The notes under the pieces are model-generated. The model saw only the letters and a list, made by a program, of their open reading frames with translations, was not told the origin of the DNA and did not search any database. From Onthophagus taurus (lineage: Eukaryota; Arthropoda; Insecta; Coleoptera; Scarabaeidae): a stretch of 64,000 bases of DNA. The stretch is from contig NC_091967.1 of NCBI RefSeq assembly GCF_036711975.1, forward strand, positions 25,854,001 to 25,918,000, written 5' to 3'. A program made the translations under genes and the position numbers. Positions 21,676 to 32,454 of this stretch are shown here, in pieces (the first letter of the stretch is position 1; each line of letters opens with the position of its first letter).

Positions 21676-23335
21676 GAGGAATGGGTTGCGATATTTTTTA
21701 GTAGTAGAGTGTAGTCTTCTTGAATTAAATGAAATAACTGCTGCATGACATCTAGCTTGATATGATCTCCTTTGAGAAAAATTTATTCGTTTACCGCCCA
21801 CAAATTTTGCTATTATTGAATTAAACTGTTCGACTAAGTTACTGTTTTGTTTCTTTAAAAGACTCCTACTTTGATTTGAAATTGATGAGATGATTTGTTG
21901 CAATCTATAATACATTTCTGGACAGGAAGTTCTCATTTCCACAACGTAGTTTGTTTCTTCTTTTGGAGTGCAATAGTATTTTTCACAGTTGTCGTGGTGG
22001 CCTAAAATATGATAGAAAGAGTTGTCGATGTCCTTTTTTAAAAGATGTACAGCATTTTCCTTATTTTCATCTCGTCTGTGGTTTATTGCTCCATTTACCG
22101 CAGAACGAAAACGTAAAATATTTTTGGCAATTATTTTACGGAACTTTAACATAAATCTGGTTTCTTTAGTTATTGCTGTTAATTTATTGCAATAGTTTCA
22201 TAATAGATGATTGCAGCATTCTATTTTTTCTACAGTTAAATTCTTATACGGTCTTGAGTCCAATATTCGTTTATAGGTGCTGCTATCTCCATCAGCAATC
22301 ACTGTCGCATACCGCAAGCCGTATACTTCTTCACTAACTTTAAAGCCTTGTACCAAACCTTCTGATTCCATTCCTGTGGAACTTTATAATCCTTTATAAT
22401 TTTTAAATCAAACGTGGTCTTTGTCTGGTTGTTGAGCGCAAAGACAACAAAATTTATTTTTGACAGCAAGGTACAAAACTTTTCCTGATTGAGCACCTAC
22501 GATAGCTGCAGCACCTGACAACCCGTTATAATTTTGTTTGTAAGATCGTTTGCTCCAACAAGCGTCGACCACAACAGTTATTAATGGAACACCGTCATGA
22601 TCCACTTTACCATTTTGTATGGCATATGTGGCTTCTTCAACTGCAGCCTCTTTCATGACTTGTACTGCAACACTCTCCCAAGCATCAGCTACTCGATTTT
22701 GACATTTTTGGTACAACTTAGATGACATGAACGGTATATTTAAAACGGAAAATACTTCCTCCATATTGAAGAAACCACTTCCAATACTCATTGTACCTTG
22801 GACAACATCTTCGTTTACAATATCTTTTGCTGTATGTAATTTAAATTCCCTTTTGCACATATTACAACTAATTAAAAAAGTAGACTTTACTCCAGCTTTT
22901 ACTTCTTTGTAAAACACCAGATTTGCAAATGGGCAAGCAAATTGTAAACCATGCTGACTAATATTAATTAATTGTTCATTGTAGTACCCAATGTCAACTA
23001 TTCGTCTCCCATATATTTGGAATGTAGTTTCCATTTGTGATGCATTTAGGCTTTTTGTTAAATCTAGAATTGTTTATTCTAAAGTTTTCGATAAAAATAA
23101 ATATTATAGACTTACCTTCATTATTTAATGGTGGCACATCTTCAGTAAATGATTTATTGGTTTCGCGATCAAAAGCTAACAGGTTCGTTGTACTAATATT
23201 GTCAACGATACCCGTTAAAATACTTTTTACAAATTTTTCGGTTTTTGCTCTATTCAACATACTGCAATCTCCACCCCTATTTCTTTTCTTAAAGGTAACT
23301 TTCCTTTTACAAGCATTTACACGACCCATTTTCAC
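21676..23335 (-). pseudogene. Kolobok/Mutator-like transposase with in-frame stops
   Basis: The first exon begins at 23329 (MGRVNACKRKVTFKKRNRGG) and ends near 23115 at a GTAAGTC donor. A second exon from about 23055 reads GRRIVDIGYYNEQL..CPFANLVF, CNMCKREFKLHT, then FNMEEVFSVLNIPFMSSKLY, the catalytic-type VVVDACWSKRSYKQNYN and SGAAAIVGAQSGKVLYLAVK (to 22410). The same frame continues through three stops to ATVIADGDSSTYKRILDSRP (22320-22270) and ENKENAVHLLKKDI...YHILGHHDNCEKYYC (to 21950) and SNLVEQFNSIIAKFVGGKRI (21840-21780). DACW and DGDSS carry the first two acidic residues. One stop (TGA after DHV) sits where related proteins have Cys. The frame has no stop before the terminal repeat. 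Dead, but fairly young: substitutions rather than indels. Confidence 0.75.
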
Positions 23336-24025
23336 TTTCCGAATACGAATGTATGTAAACCTGATGTATTACTACGTATTACACTACTAACTCTTGTAAT
23401 TGACTGATATGGCGTCCCCGAAATTATAAAGCGAGCTGTCTAATAGCACGAAAAGTTAAAATTAGAAAAATTATGTAAAATTTACTTAAATTTCCTCAAA
23501 CAATTTTACGTAGAAACGCTACTGTAAAACAACGCCAGAAGCAGTTTTACGATGCACAGATAATAAACATAGGATTCGCCGTCGCCACAACCGTCGCGTC
23601 GGTCGTGACGTATCGTCTTAAGAGGCGGAACTATGAATATGGGTGTAACAATCTCCGGAAATATTGAGCTTTTGCAATGACATTCGCGCGCTTCTAATGC
23701 AAATGTAATTATTGCTATAATTACAAGCTTTTTTTTTAGTGCGATCTCAAAAGTATAAACTACAATTTGGCCGGATGATATTTTGAATTACTTGATCGAT
23801 ATACCCTCACAAAAATGTTAAAAAAGTGCTTAAATCTTGACATTACTTTATTTTTTTAAACAAATTTGGCCAATATTTTTAAAAATCTAATTTGGCGAAA
23901 TCATACTTTAAATAGAGTTCTATAAGGTGGTATTGTTTTTATTCTAAAATAATGAGTTCTATACGAGCTAGAAGGGCGGGCGTTTACGTATATGCCCTAT
24001 GCTCCAAATCACGGAACCATTCCTC
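21676..24025 (-). mobile_element. Kolobok-like DNA transposon, TTAA target
   Basis: 2350 bp bounded by TTAA at 21672-21675 and 24026-24029, with inverted ends GAGGAATGG and CCATTCCTC. It sits in the 5' LTR of the gag-only element, and the intact 3' LTR has a single TTAA at this point, so the duplication is proven. TTAA duplication with a Mutator-like DDE transposase is the known combination of the Kolobok superfamily (piggyBac also uses TTAA, but its transposase is different). The encoded transposase runs on the minus strand. Confidence 0.75.
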
Positions 24026-24119
24026 TTAACGAATTTCTGTTTGAACCTGCTCCCGACATATTCTATTATATATTTTAAAAAGTTAGTTTTGATATCAAAT
24101 AAACGATCATCACAATTTT

Positions 24120-24136
24120 TGGCACCCAACGTGGGG
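24120..24136 (+). promoter_or_regulatory. Candidate primer binding site of the LTR element
   Basis: TGGCACCCAACGTGGGG lies 5 bp after the 5' LTR end. TGG at the start and complementarity to a tRNA 3' end are expected of a PBS; the donor tRNA cannot be decided without alignment. Confidence 0.6.
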
Positions 24137-24154
24137 TCACAAGGAAAAATTAAA

Positions 24155-25834
24155 ATGGCTGAAAGACAAATAAAAACCAGAGCGTCATCGAAAGGTAGAA
24201 AAGATGATGCCGACGAAACAAATCATACTCCGAGTATAGCTAATACGAATAGTGGCGATAAGAAGGAGACAGCAGAGAAAAGTCAAATAAATATGAATGA
24301 TATAATGGAAATGATGCGAAAAATAAATGAAGATAACAAAATAAGAGATGAAAATAATTGAGTAATAAATGAAGGAAATCTAAGAAAATTAAATGAAGAG
24401 AACAAAATCATAAATGAAGAAAATTTGAGAAGAATAAATGAAGAAATAACAACTAAAATAATAGATGAAAACAAAAGAATGAGAGACGAAAATAAGAAAC
24501 TAAATGAAGAAAATAGAACATTAATAGTAGAAAACTTCGAAATAATTAAAAAAAAAAAAATGAAATAATTATGAAAAATAATCTTGAAAAGTTGGAACAA
24601 TAGATCAACAAATAAATGAGTATTCCGATAAAATTAAAGAAAATAAAAATAATATTATAAATTTAAAAGAAGAAACACATAAAAATTTAAATAGTTTACA
24701 AAAAGAACAAGATAAATTAAAGAAAGATATCATAATTAACCAAGATCTAAATAAACAAAATTTCGATAATTTAAAAACAAAAGAATGTGAAAATTACGAC
24801 AATGTAATTAAAATAATCGAAAATATAAAGAAAACTAGAAGTAATATGATAAATTTAGATTCTACATCGACGTTATCATATTTAAAACCGGAAATGTGGC
24901 CCAAATTTAGGGGTACCAAGGACAAGATACACCCGATGACATACTTAAATAACTTGATAAGACTAACCACCGATATTGACGATCCTAAATTAATTTTGAA
25001 TTTGATTCAACTAACTTTAGAAGAACAAGCTTTAGAATGGTACGAAATGGCAGCGAACAAATGCCACAATTTGGATGATTTTAAGAATGAATTTGTGAAA
25101 CAGCTTTGGAATAGTAACCAACAACACCGACAAAAATTAAAACTATTAAATGGAAAATATAACGAAAATTGGAAAGTAAGCAGGGAAATTTATGCGTGTG
25201 ATGTATACAACCGTAGCAAATATATACAGGGTCTGGAAGAAAAGGAAATAACAGAAATTTTAATCAAACATTTTGTCAATGCAGATAACGTAGCAGTTGT
25301 TTATCAAAATATTTCCAGCATGAATGAATTAATGGAGATTTTAAGAAGATTAGATGATTTTACGGAAAACCAAAGAAAAGAAAGGAATTTAAATTATCAA
25401 AATATAAACTACGGACATACAAAACTAAACTATAACTACAACTACGACAAAAAACCAGAGCAAAATCAAAGAAACTACAATTACAATAACAATAACTATA
25501 CGAACTGTGATAATAATGATAAAACCAACGGTAGTAATAATAGATATGGTAATAATTACTCTCGCAATAGAAATGGAAATGGACACGATAACTATGGATA
25601 TAGAAATTCTCAATCAAGATTCCAAAATAATGACTATCCAAACAGAGGACCACCACGTAGATTTAAGTTTGTATCACAGAATCGAGGAAATCCCCCAGAA
25701 CGAGAAAATGTATATATGAATCACGTGACTTATAAGGATTATTCCGAAGATAGAACTAACAATGAGACGGGAAATTCAAGAAGGAATGAGAATCGACAGT
25801 ATAACCGAAATGTGGTTGATAAAAAAAAACGCTG
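24155..25834 (+). pseudogene. Gag polyprotein: coiled-coil N-terminus, capsid, Asn/Tyr-rich tail
   Basis: ATG at 24155 begins MAERQIKTRASSKGRKDDAD. Then comes a long Glu/Lys/Asn heptad-like region (to about 24840) with repeated INEENxxxxDENK units, broken by a TGA at 24359-24361 and a frame change at the A-run near 24548-24560. The next 329 codons (24846-25835) are open: a retrotransposon gag capsid with MWPKFRGTKDKIHPMTYLNN, LIQLTLEEQALEWYEMAANK and FKNEFVKQLWNSNQQHRQKL. A low-complexity Asn/Tyr/Arg tail follows (residues ~185-310) in place of a CCHC knuckle, presumably for RNA binding. The only pol-like hint is the absence of everything after the gag stop. The intact capsid frame suggests recent origin or selection for trans-packaging; this is inference. 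Confidence 0.75.
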
Positions 25835-25924
25835 ACTGTACCAACAGAAGAAGAATGGAACGTTGAATTGTAAAATTTCCGTCATATACGTTTGTAAATT
25901 TTCCAATTTTGAATATGGGGAAAT

Positions 25925-26134
25925 TGTAATAATATCACTTATGATAGCATGAAGAGGTGGCGTTAATATCAAAAAATAAAGTCATGGAAACAAAAAAAAA
26001 ATAGTAAATAAACATAAAAAAGTGTTAAAGTAAAGGATTTTTGAATTAACGAATTTCTGTTTGAACCTGCTCCCGAAAAATTCTGTTATATATTTAAAAA
26101 TTGTGTTTTGATAATAAAATACACGTTCATCACA
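25925..26134 (+). repeat. 3' LTR, intact
   Basis: 210 bp, TG...CA ends, TATA-like TATATATTTAAAAA near the right and AATAAAATACACG before the end (possible polyadenylation signal). Differs from the 5' LTR by scattered substitutions and small indels, mainly in the A-run. Confidence 0.9.
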
Positions 26135-26138
26135 ATAC

Positions 26139-27083
26139 CTAAATCTAATTTTCTACGTAGATTGTAGCATTCTATTAAGAATATATCAAACACTAATTTC
26201 GAGTGGATTGTAAAATCTGTATAGATTATAATTTCAACTCTACCGAGATTTAATATGTAATCTGTGTTCACTCATAGTAGAGTAAATAATTTACTTTGCC
26301 ATAGATTCATTTAATCTCTAAAATTTGCTCTAATAACCGATTGAAATATTTACTCGAAAAGTGAATGGACCTCCTGGAAACATGTTAGATTTAAAATAGA
26401 GTTAATTATTTTTTACCGTGAATAAACAAATAAAATAATAAATAAATTATTTAAATTAAAAACCGTAAAAACTGACGTTCTCATTTTCTATCTAGAACAA
26501 ATTAATTAATTTAAAATTAACTTATAACTACATAGCCTAACAATGCAGACATTTAACAGGTGCAGTTTTAATAACTGTTAATAAATAAAATACACTAAAA
26601 AATCTTAAAGTTATTTTTATTTTCGGGTCTCCAAGGTGGCATACATCCTTAATAGTCTTTTAACATAAGGCAAGGAGAGAACTTTATATTCCTTAAAGTT
26701 TTTTATAGTTTACTTTAAAATACACATTGAGTTGAATAGCTTACTATACTATACATTTTACTTTGAGTCAAAGATGGCGGTAAATCTTGTATTTCCAAAA
26801 TATTAAATCAGTATGTGGTGTTTACTTTTCTATTCATTTTTATTTCTTGTATCTTTATAACCAAACGTCTTCATACCAAATAAATAATCAATTTTTTATT
26901 TCAATGATGTTTTTCCAAATCCTATTTAATTATTAATTTTGTTCGGAGCGTTTCGTATCAGACACGATGTGGTTCTGAGTTGCTACGTCAGACACATTAA
27001 ATCACGAGGCCATTTTAGTGAACGTTACGTTGCGGAACGTGCCTGTACCGTGACGTAAAATTGATATTTAAAAAATTAATAAA
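26139..27083. other. No gene recognised; region upstream of the MADF gene
   Basis: AT-rich. GC rises close to the MADF start codon (26940-27060), with GTTTCGTATCAGACACG, CTACGTCAGACAC and GTTACGTTGCGGAACGTG, which may be promoter DNA; no TATA box is convincing. Confidence 0.35.
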
Positions 27084-27787
27084 ATGGATAAACAAAAACT
27101 TATACAACTGGTTAGGGAGTATCGTTGTTTATATGATAATAACGATAAATATTATTCTGATTTAGACAAAAAAGAAATTGCTTGGAGAGAAATTGGACAA
27201 AAACTTCATCAAACTGGTAAGATATTTCTTATTTATTTTTATTTTTTGTAACAAAAACGTTTTAATAAACAGCTGAATGTTGTAAACAAACCTGGAACTA
27301 CATTCGAGACGGTTATCGAAGAATTTTGAAAAAGCGGAAACGCTCGGGGGGAAGTAGCAAAAAATGGAAGTTTGAAGATGAAGTTTTTTTCTTGTTACCG
27401 TTTCTTAAGCAAAAAGAGAGAAATAACCCGTCGAGTAGTAATAATACTATTTCGGTGTTTGATGATAGTTGGAACGCATCTGTGATTTTAGATGATGATA
27501 ATACTGGAGATCAAGAAAGTGATGAAGAAAAAGGACTCAAATGTATTAGTTCTTCAACGCTAAGAATACCAATAAAAAGAAAATCTCAATTATCAGGACC
27601 AGCATTGATGAATATTTTACACGAAAAGAAATCCAAAAATGAATCATTGGATGACGTTGATTTATTCTTTGCAAGTTTAGCTAAAACAGTCAAACAATTT
27701 ACACCAATCAATAGGGCGGTTGCAAAACAAAAAGTATTTAATTTAATTTTTGAAATAGAAAAAGAAGAATTAGAAAATAAAGATTAA
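27084..27787 (+). CDS. MADF-BESS domain protein, two exons, 215 aa
   Basis: Exon 1, 27084-27216, encodes MDKQKLIQLVREYRCLYDNN to GQKLHQT and ends CTG before GTAAGA. Exon 2, 27273-27787, starts after AACAG and continues AECCKQTWNYIRDGYRRILK in phase (133 + 515 nt). The MADF domain (DNA-binding, Myb/SANT-like) spans about residues 5-95: REYRCLYD, WREIGQKL, WNYIRDGYRRILKKRKR, FEDEVFFLLPFL. The BESS motif (protein-protein contact) lies near 165-205: DVDLFFASLAKTVKQFTPIN, then KQKVFNLIFEIEKEEL. The middle is acidic and Ser-rich. Such proteins are nuclear transcription factors in insects, or the helper protein of PIF/Harbinger transposons. No Harbinger transposase or TIR is visible here, and the reading frame is clean with proper splice sites. 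A functional host gene is likelier. Confidence 0.75.
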
Positions 27788-29089
27788 AAAAACTCTTTAT
27801 TTAATTTATTTAATTTCATTCATATAAAGTAAAATCAATATAAACTACATCATTCTATTTATAAATATATACATATTACATTTTATAAACAAATTAACCT
27901 TAAGTACAGAGTGGAAGGCACTGATATTCTTTTCTAACTATTTTTAATTCTAATAATAATACTGAAAAATAGTACCAATAGTTTAGATCTCAATTATTTT
28001 GATTTTCTTGATAGAGATAGAAAAAGGTGAAAGAGTTTTTTTAGAAATGTGTCCTAGATGATCGACCAAATATGGGAATCTTCGGCACTGAAAACAAAAT
28101 TGATTAAATTTAACTTTTATAATACAAATTTAATTTAAATATATTGTTTTTTTTTGTTCAATACGAGCAGGTATAGTTTCCGATATTTTTGGTGGTTTTT
28201 ATGACCCTCAGAAACAGTAGTGGCAGTAATTATCACCCCGAAAAAGTACCTGTACATGATTTATGATAGGCCCTCCTAGTGAACTAGGTCCAAGGACGCA
28301 CTTTTTTTTATTATATGTTAAATTAAAAACACTTAAACAGTATTTACAGTACTAATTATTGTTTACATTCGAAAAATACAAATTTTAAATAAATTGTTGT
28401 ATTTTCACGCAAAGTAATGGTATTTAAGTTTTAAAATATTATGTTTTTGTAATTTCCATTAATGCGGATCTGATCAACTCACGCCAGAGTTTGGGGTTCG
28501 TAACTACGTGTATACAACCCCGTCTTTGTTCGTTATATCACTGCAATTAAGTCATAAAAACTACCAGAAATATCGGAAACTTATAAATACAAAGAAGCTT
28601 ATAAAAAAATTTTCGAAGAACAACTGTCACCTCAGCAAATATTGACATAAGATGTAAAATAACGTTGTTCCTAGAACCACGTTGTGCGGTTCTACGAACT
28701 ACATTAGAAATACTCCCGAAAGACAAATAGATATCATTACATTCACAAATCATGCATCACAGGAAATTATGAAACCCTTTTTATTATTGACAAAGGACAA
28801 AAGCTCCTTATATTTTTCACAAAAAAGCTATTTAAACAGAAATCACATAAGCTCTGTTATCAGCAGCTATTAATTTCTTAGATTTATACTCAAGATATCT
28901 ACTGTAGATTTAAATAGTATTAATGATGACCATGTGATGGACGGTTGATTAAACTAACTAACAATAAGAACACCACAAAAAATAATAAAGTTGACTCTAA
29001 TGCATTTTTAATCAAACATTATTAGTATCACTGTGAATACACGGCATAGGAACAAAAAAAACAGTGTAAAAAAATTATCTCGAATACAA
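27788..29089. other. No gene recognised
   Basis: The AT-rich 3' flank of the MADF gene, then several short broken frames (28560-28870 reads LPEISETYKYKEAYKKIFEE and later stops) that I cannot assign. Confidence 0.35.
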
Positions 29090-29340
29090 ATCCCCACCGA
29101 ATGGAAAACAAGGTACAACTACAGGAATATAATTCTACCGAATACTACATGTGAGTTATTAACGAAAATTATAAGCAGCAAAATACAGATAAAATTGAAA
29201 TAACTGATGAACAGCAAGGATTTAAGGAAAATCGCCCGATTCTAAATGAGATATACATACCACGATAATTAATTGAGAAGTACATAGAGTGTAACAAACC
29301 CTTGTACCTTTGTTTAGTAGATTTTAAAAAGGCTTTTACT
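29090..29340 (+). pseudogene. RTE-like reverse transcriptase fragment
   Basis: In broken frames: IPTEWKTRYNYRNIILPNTT, CELLTKIISSKIQIKL, then EQQGFKENRP-like, and YIECNKPLYLCLVDFKKAFT. These are the fingers and first palm blocks (catalytic Asp in VDFKKAF) of an RTE/BovB-type LINE. The remainder is cut by the nested DNA transposons that start at 29376. Confidence 0.6.
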
Positions 29341-29406
29341 CACAGATTCACAAGAACACTAGAGCCCTAATTATACAGGTGCCCATTATGTATGGAATAT
29401 AGTATA

Positions 29407-31012
29407 CAGGGTGATTCATTAGCTCTATGACAAACTTTGGCAGATGAAAGATGATGCGATTCTAAGGAAAAAATGTTATATGAATATGGGTCTGATTCAT
29501 TTTGGTTAAAGAGTTACAAGCCTTTGAAAATTTTACACAGTTTAATAGGCAAATGAAAATGTAACATAAAAAATAAGTTTAAAAATTACAAAAATTGTTC
29601 GAAATGTCCGCCTTCAGCTTGAATGCACGCTTCACATCGACGAAGTAAAGATTTGCAACAATCACAACAATAATTATGAAACACAAATACAGAGTTGGCT
29701 GTGATAACAAAACTGAGTTCTTTATGTCAAACATTTCAATTTACTAAAAAAATATAACATAAAACGAAAATGCATGTATTTACGACTGAAGAATATGCAG
29801 ATATTATTTTTGTATACGGGCTTTGTAACGGAAACGCTCGGCAAGCAGCAAGAGAATACCTTCGTAGGTTTCCAAGTAGACATCAACCTGCCCATACAGT
29901 GTTTAGTGCATCATTTCGCAGACTGAGAGAAATAGGTAACCCTGCTCCACTACATTCCGTTCGTCCCCATGATGTGAATGTACAAAATGAAGAACGTGTT
30001 ATTGATTTAGTACTTGACGACCCTTCAATTAGTACTCGGCGTATAGCATGTTACAAATATCCCAAAGTTTTGTATGGCGTGTATTGAATCGAGAAATGTT
30101 ACATCCGTTTCATCGCCAAAATGTTCAAGCATTACATGATGGAGATACTGAGCAACGCTTAGCATTTTGCCACTGGATTATTCAGCAACATGCTCAAAAT
30201 AATAACTTCATTTCCCAAGTTCTGTGGTCTGATGAAGCGTGTTTCACTAGGGACGGCATAAATAATTATCATAACGAACATGTGTGGTCCTTGCAAAATC
30301 CACATGCAATTAGACCAGGAAGATTTCAGCAACGGTTTAGTGTAAACGTTTGGGGTGGCATTTTTAACAATTCTTTGCTACCTGTATGGGTGATAAATGA
30401 ACGCTTAAATGCAAATATGTACAGAAATTTCTTGGGACATAACCTTTTCGATTTTATCGACGACGTACCACTTAACATCGTTCAAAATATGTGGTATCAG
30501 CACGATGGTACACCACCACATCGAGGAAGAGAAGTCATCGCTTGGTTACATGAACATTTTCCAAACAAATGGATTGGCAATGGAGGTCCAGTAGTCTGGC
30601 CACCACGATCCCCAGATCTAAATCCGCTGGATTATTATTTCTGGGGACACATGAAGCAGCTTGTGTACCATGTAGAAATTGCTACCCGTCAGCAACTACT
30701 GGACAGAATTCAAGATGCAGCTAATAGCATACGGAATGATCCAAATATCATACGTCGTGTGATAGAATCTTTACTTCGTCGATGTGAGGCGTGCATTCAA
30801 ACTGAAGGCGGACATTTCGAACAATTTTTGTAATTTTTAAACTTATTTTTTATGTTACATTTTCATTTGCCTATTAAACTGTGTAAAATTTTCAAAGGCT
30901 TGTAACTCTTTAACCAAAATGAATCGGACCCATATTCATATAACATTTTTTCCTTAGAATCGGACCACCTTTCATCTGCCAAAGTTTGTCATAGAGCTAA
31001 TGAATCACCCTG
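29407..31012 (+). mobile_element. Mariner of the DD41D (rosa-like) type with 247-bp inverted repeats
   Basis: 1606 bp, flanked by TA (29405-29406 and 31013-31014). The ends begin CAGGGTGATTCATTAGCTCT on both strands. The inverted repeats run 29407-29653 and 30766-31012, about 247 bp each with few differences. The right one includes the last ~23 codons of the transposase, so an inverted copy of the transposase 3' end lies upstream of the gene. Confidence 0.9.
29770..30833 (+). pseudogene. DD41D mariner transposase, one frameshift
   Basis: The N-terminal helix-turn-helix part (29770-30050) reads EEYADIIFVYGLCNGNARQA, AAREYLRRFPSRHQPAHTVF. A frame change at about 30048 leads into SQSFVWRVLNREMLHPFHRQ and the catalytic domain. 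That has LWSDEACFTRDG (first Asp), WYQHDGTPPHRGREVIAWL (second Asp) and PPRSPDLNPLDYYFWG (third Asp). I count 41 residues between the second and third Asp, which defines the DD41D group (named rosa in the literature). The end RRCEACIQTEGGHFEQFL lies in the right inverted repeat. Apart from the single frameshift or small deletion after STRRIA, the frame is complete (about 350 aa), so inactivation was recent. Confidence 0.85.
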
Positions 31013-31439
31013 TATATCTTGGTAGGTATCAACTTTATAAAAAGACTTCGCAGTATCTCGAATTATTGGAGATGTACACTAATTTTTCGTTTATTTGTTT
31101 TATTTTGTATGTAAATGAACTTACAGTAATAATTCGAGGTACTTGACGATCTCGGATATCTAGATTAATGTTCTTGATTAATTTTTATTAATAAACAATT
31201 TTTCCATTTTTCTCAAAAATTTTCTGATGTAAGGATACAAAAATTTTACGCCATCGTAAAGAGAAAAGTAATCTCTACCAAATGAGCCTAAAGAAAGAAT
31301 ACATTGCCATTTAAAAAAATTTAAGTATTATTGGTTACTCATTTGTTTTCTGATTTAAAAACAATTGAACAATATGTTTTTTTATAAAGTTGATACCTAC
31401 AAAGATATATACTATATTCCATACATAATGGGCACCCTA

Positions 31440-32039
31440 TATTATAGTTATAGAAGCACTAAACAGGAATCGAATCAGAACTTTCGACCGAGTCGGAGCT
31501 GAGTATAATACGTCGAAAAGGTTGTTTTGTGATTAAGTTTTCTTCTATGTGTTTTCATGAACGATCAATGACAAGCCGAACCTCATAATTTACATAAATC
31601 TATTCAGCTAGTTCGTCATTTATTTTTTCTTGAATCTTATTTTCCAAATGCATATTTTCGATTGTTTTAATAATGTTGTGCGATATTTGTGTATCAAAAA
31701 GTGGGACCTTTAACTGTATTCGAAGGCTTTCCCTTGGGTAGATCGATAATACTCATGAAGGATGGCGACTTTTCCTTTATTTGTCTAATGACAAAGATGA
31801 CAAAGAACCCAAATCCAAGTTTATTGCTCGTCTGCCAATGAAATACATTGATTTACTGTTTGTTATGATTCTTGTAGTTACTTCAGGGTGATGCAGAGTA
31901 AATTTATTCCTTTTGTAGTTTTCCGGAACTTTTTTTTTGATCTTGTTAGTCTCTCCTTTTCATCTCCAAGTTGGTGTACCGTATGAACCCGAGCAACCCA
32001 GTAGAAGGTTGTGGCCATCAATTTCATTGGGAAGCGTTG
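31440..32039. other. No gene recognised
   Basis: Probably the continuation of the interrupted RTE fragment at first, then unassigned sequence. Confidence 0.35.
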
Positions 32040-32454
32040 TGTTTCTGGAACGTGAAGACTTTGTATCACAGCAGAGCACTCCAAACACTAGGAGATATCC
32101 TAGAAAAGTATAAGGCTGGCATAACAGCCATACAAGAAGTTATGTGGACCGGGCAGAGCCAGTCATAGAAGAGGTGTTACAACGTCAATTAGTTGTAAGC
32201 AAATGTCTTAAGGAATAGAATGAGCAGTGTAAGGATAAAGGGGAGTTCTTTAATATTATCATTACTAATGTGCATACCCCTCCGGAGGAAACAAGCATAG
32301 AAAAAAGTGCCTCAAATTATGGCATAAAATCATAATTTGAAACGGCAACGCAATAATAGGAAGAGAACAGCAGTACCACGACCAGGTAGGGAAGAACAGC
32401 CTTGACGAGGAAAGCAACGAGAACATGCGAGCCTTCCAAACCTAAAAAATAATA
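32040..32454 (+). pseudogene. RTE-like endonuclease fragment
   Basis: Reads CFWNVKTLYHSRALQTLGDI, LEKYKAGITAIQEVMWTGQS, then in other frames SVRIKGEFFNI, NVHTPPEE, GREQQYHDQVGKNSLDEESN and ENMRAFQT. This is the N-terminal half of an RTE APE-type endonuclease (TWNVRTLY...IAAIQEIRW). It is broken by several stops and cut by the pogo-like element at 32455. After that element, LATKFLRCFSIYK at about 33282 may be its continuation. Confidence 0.7.

Larger units (their letters stand above)
21552..24114 (+). repeat. 5' LTR, interrupted at TTAA
   Basis: Positions 21552-21675 match the first 124 bp of the 3' LTR (including ATAGCATGAAGAGGTGGCGT) and 24030-24114 match its last 85 bp (CGAATTTCTGTTTGAACCTG). 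The 3' LTR shows the unbroken junction GAATTAACGAA. Confidence 0.9.
21552..26134 (+). mobile_element. Gag-only LTR retrotransposon (TR-GAG type), 5' LTR split by a DNA transposon
   Basis: The 5' LTR (21552-21675 plus 24030-24114, 209 bp) and 3' LTR (25925-26134, 210 bp) both start TGTAATAATATC and end CATCACA. A 4-bp duplication, ATAC, flanks the whole at 21548-21551 and 26135-26138. A primer-binding-site-like TGGCACCCAACGTGGGG lies at 24120-24136, and a purine run GGGGAAA precedes the 3' LTR. Between the LTRs there is only gag; no protease, RT or integrase remains or fits. Without the 2.35-kb Kolobok-like insert the element is about 2.2 kb. It must have relied on pol from another gypsy element. 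Confidence 0.85.
29376..31439. mobile_element. TA-type MITE interrupted by a mariner
   Basis: Inverted ends: left CAGGTGCCCATTATGTATGG then AATATAGTA; right complement AGGGTGCCCATTATGTATGG then AATATAGTATATATCTTTGT and AGGTATCAACTTTATAAA. The left arm is split by the mariner at 29407-31012 and resumes at 31015. TA flanks the unit (29374-29375 and 31440-31441). Without the insert the element is about 450 bp and has no coding capacity. Confidence 0.75.

Noticed and set aside
25360..25656. His/Tyr/Ile-rich open frames on the minus strand
   Set aside because: They are shadows of the Asn/Tyr-rich gag tail on the plus strand.
27084..27787. Harbinger helper gene
   Set aside because: No DDE transposase, TIR or 3-bp duplication found in the surrounding 2 kb; kept as a possibility only.
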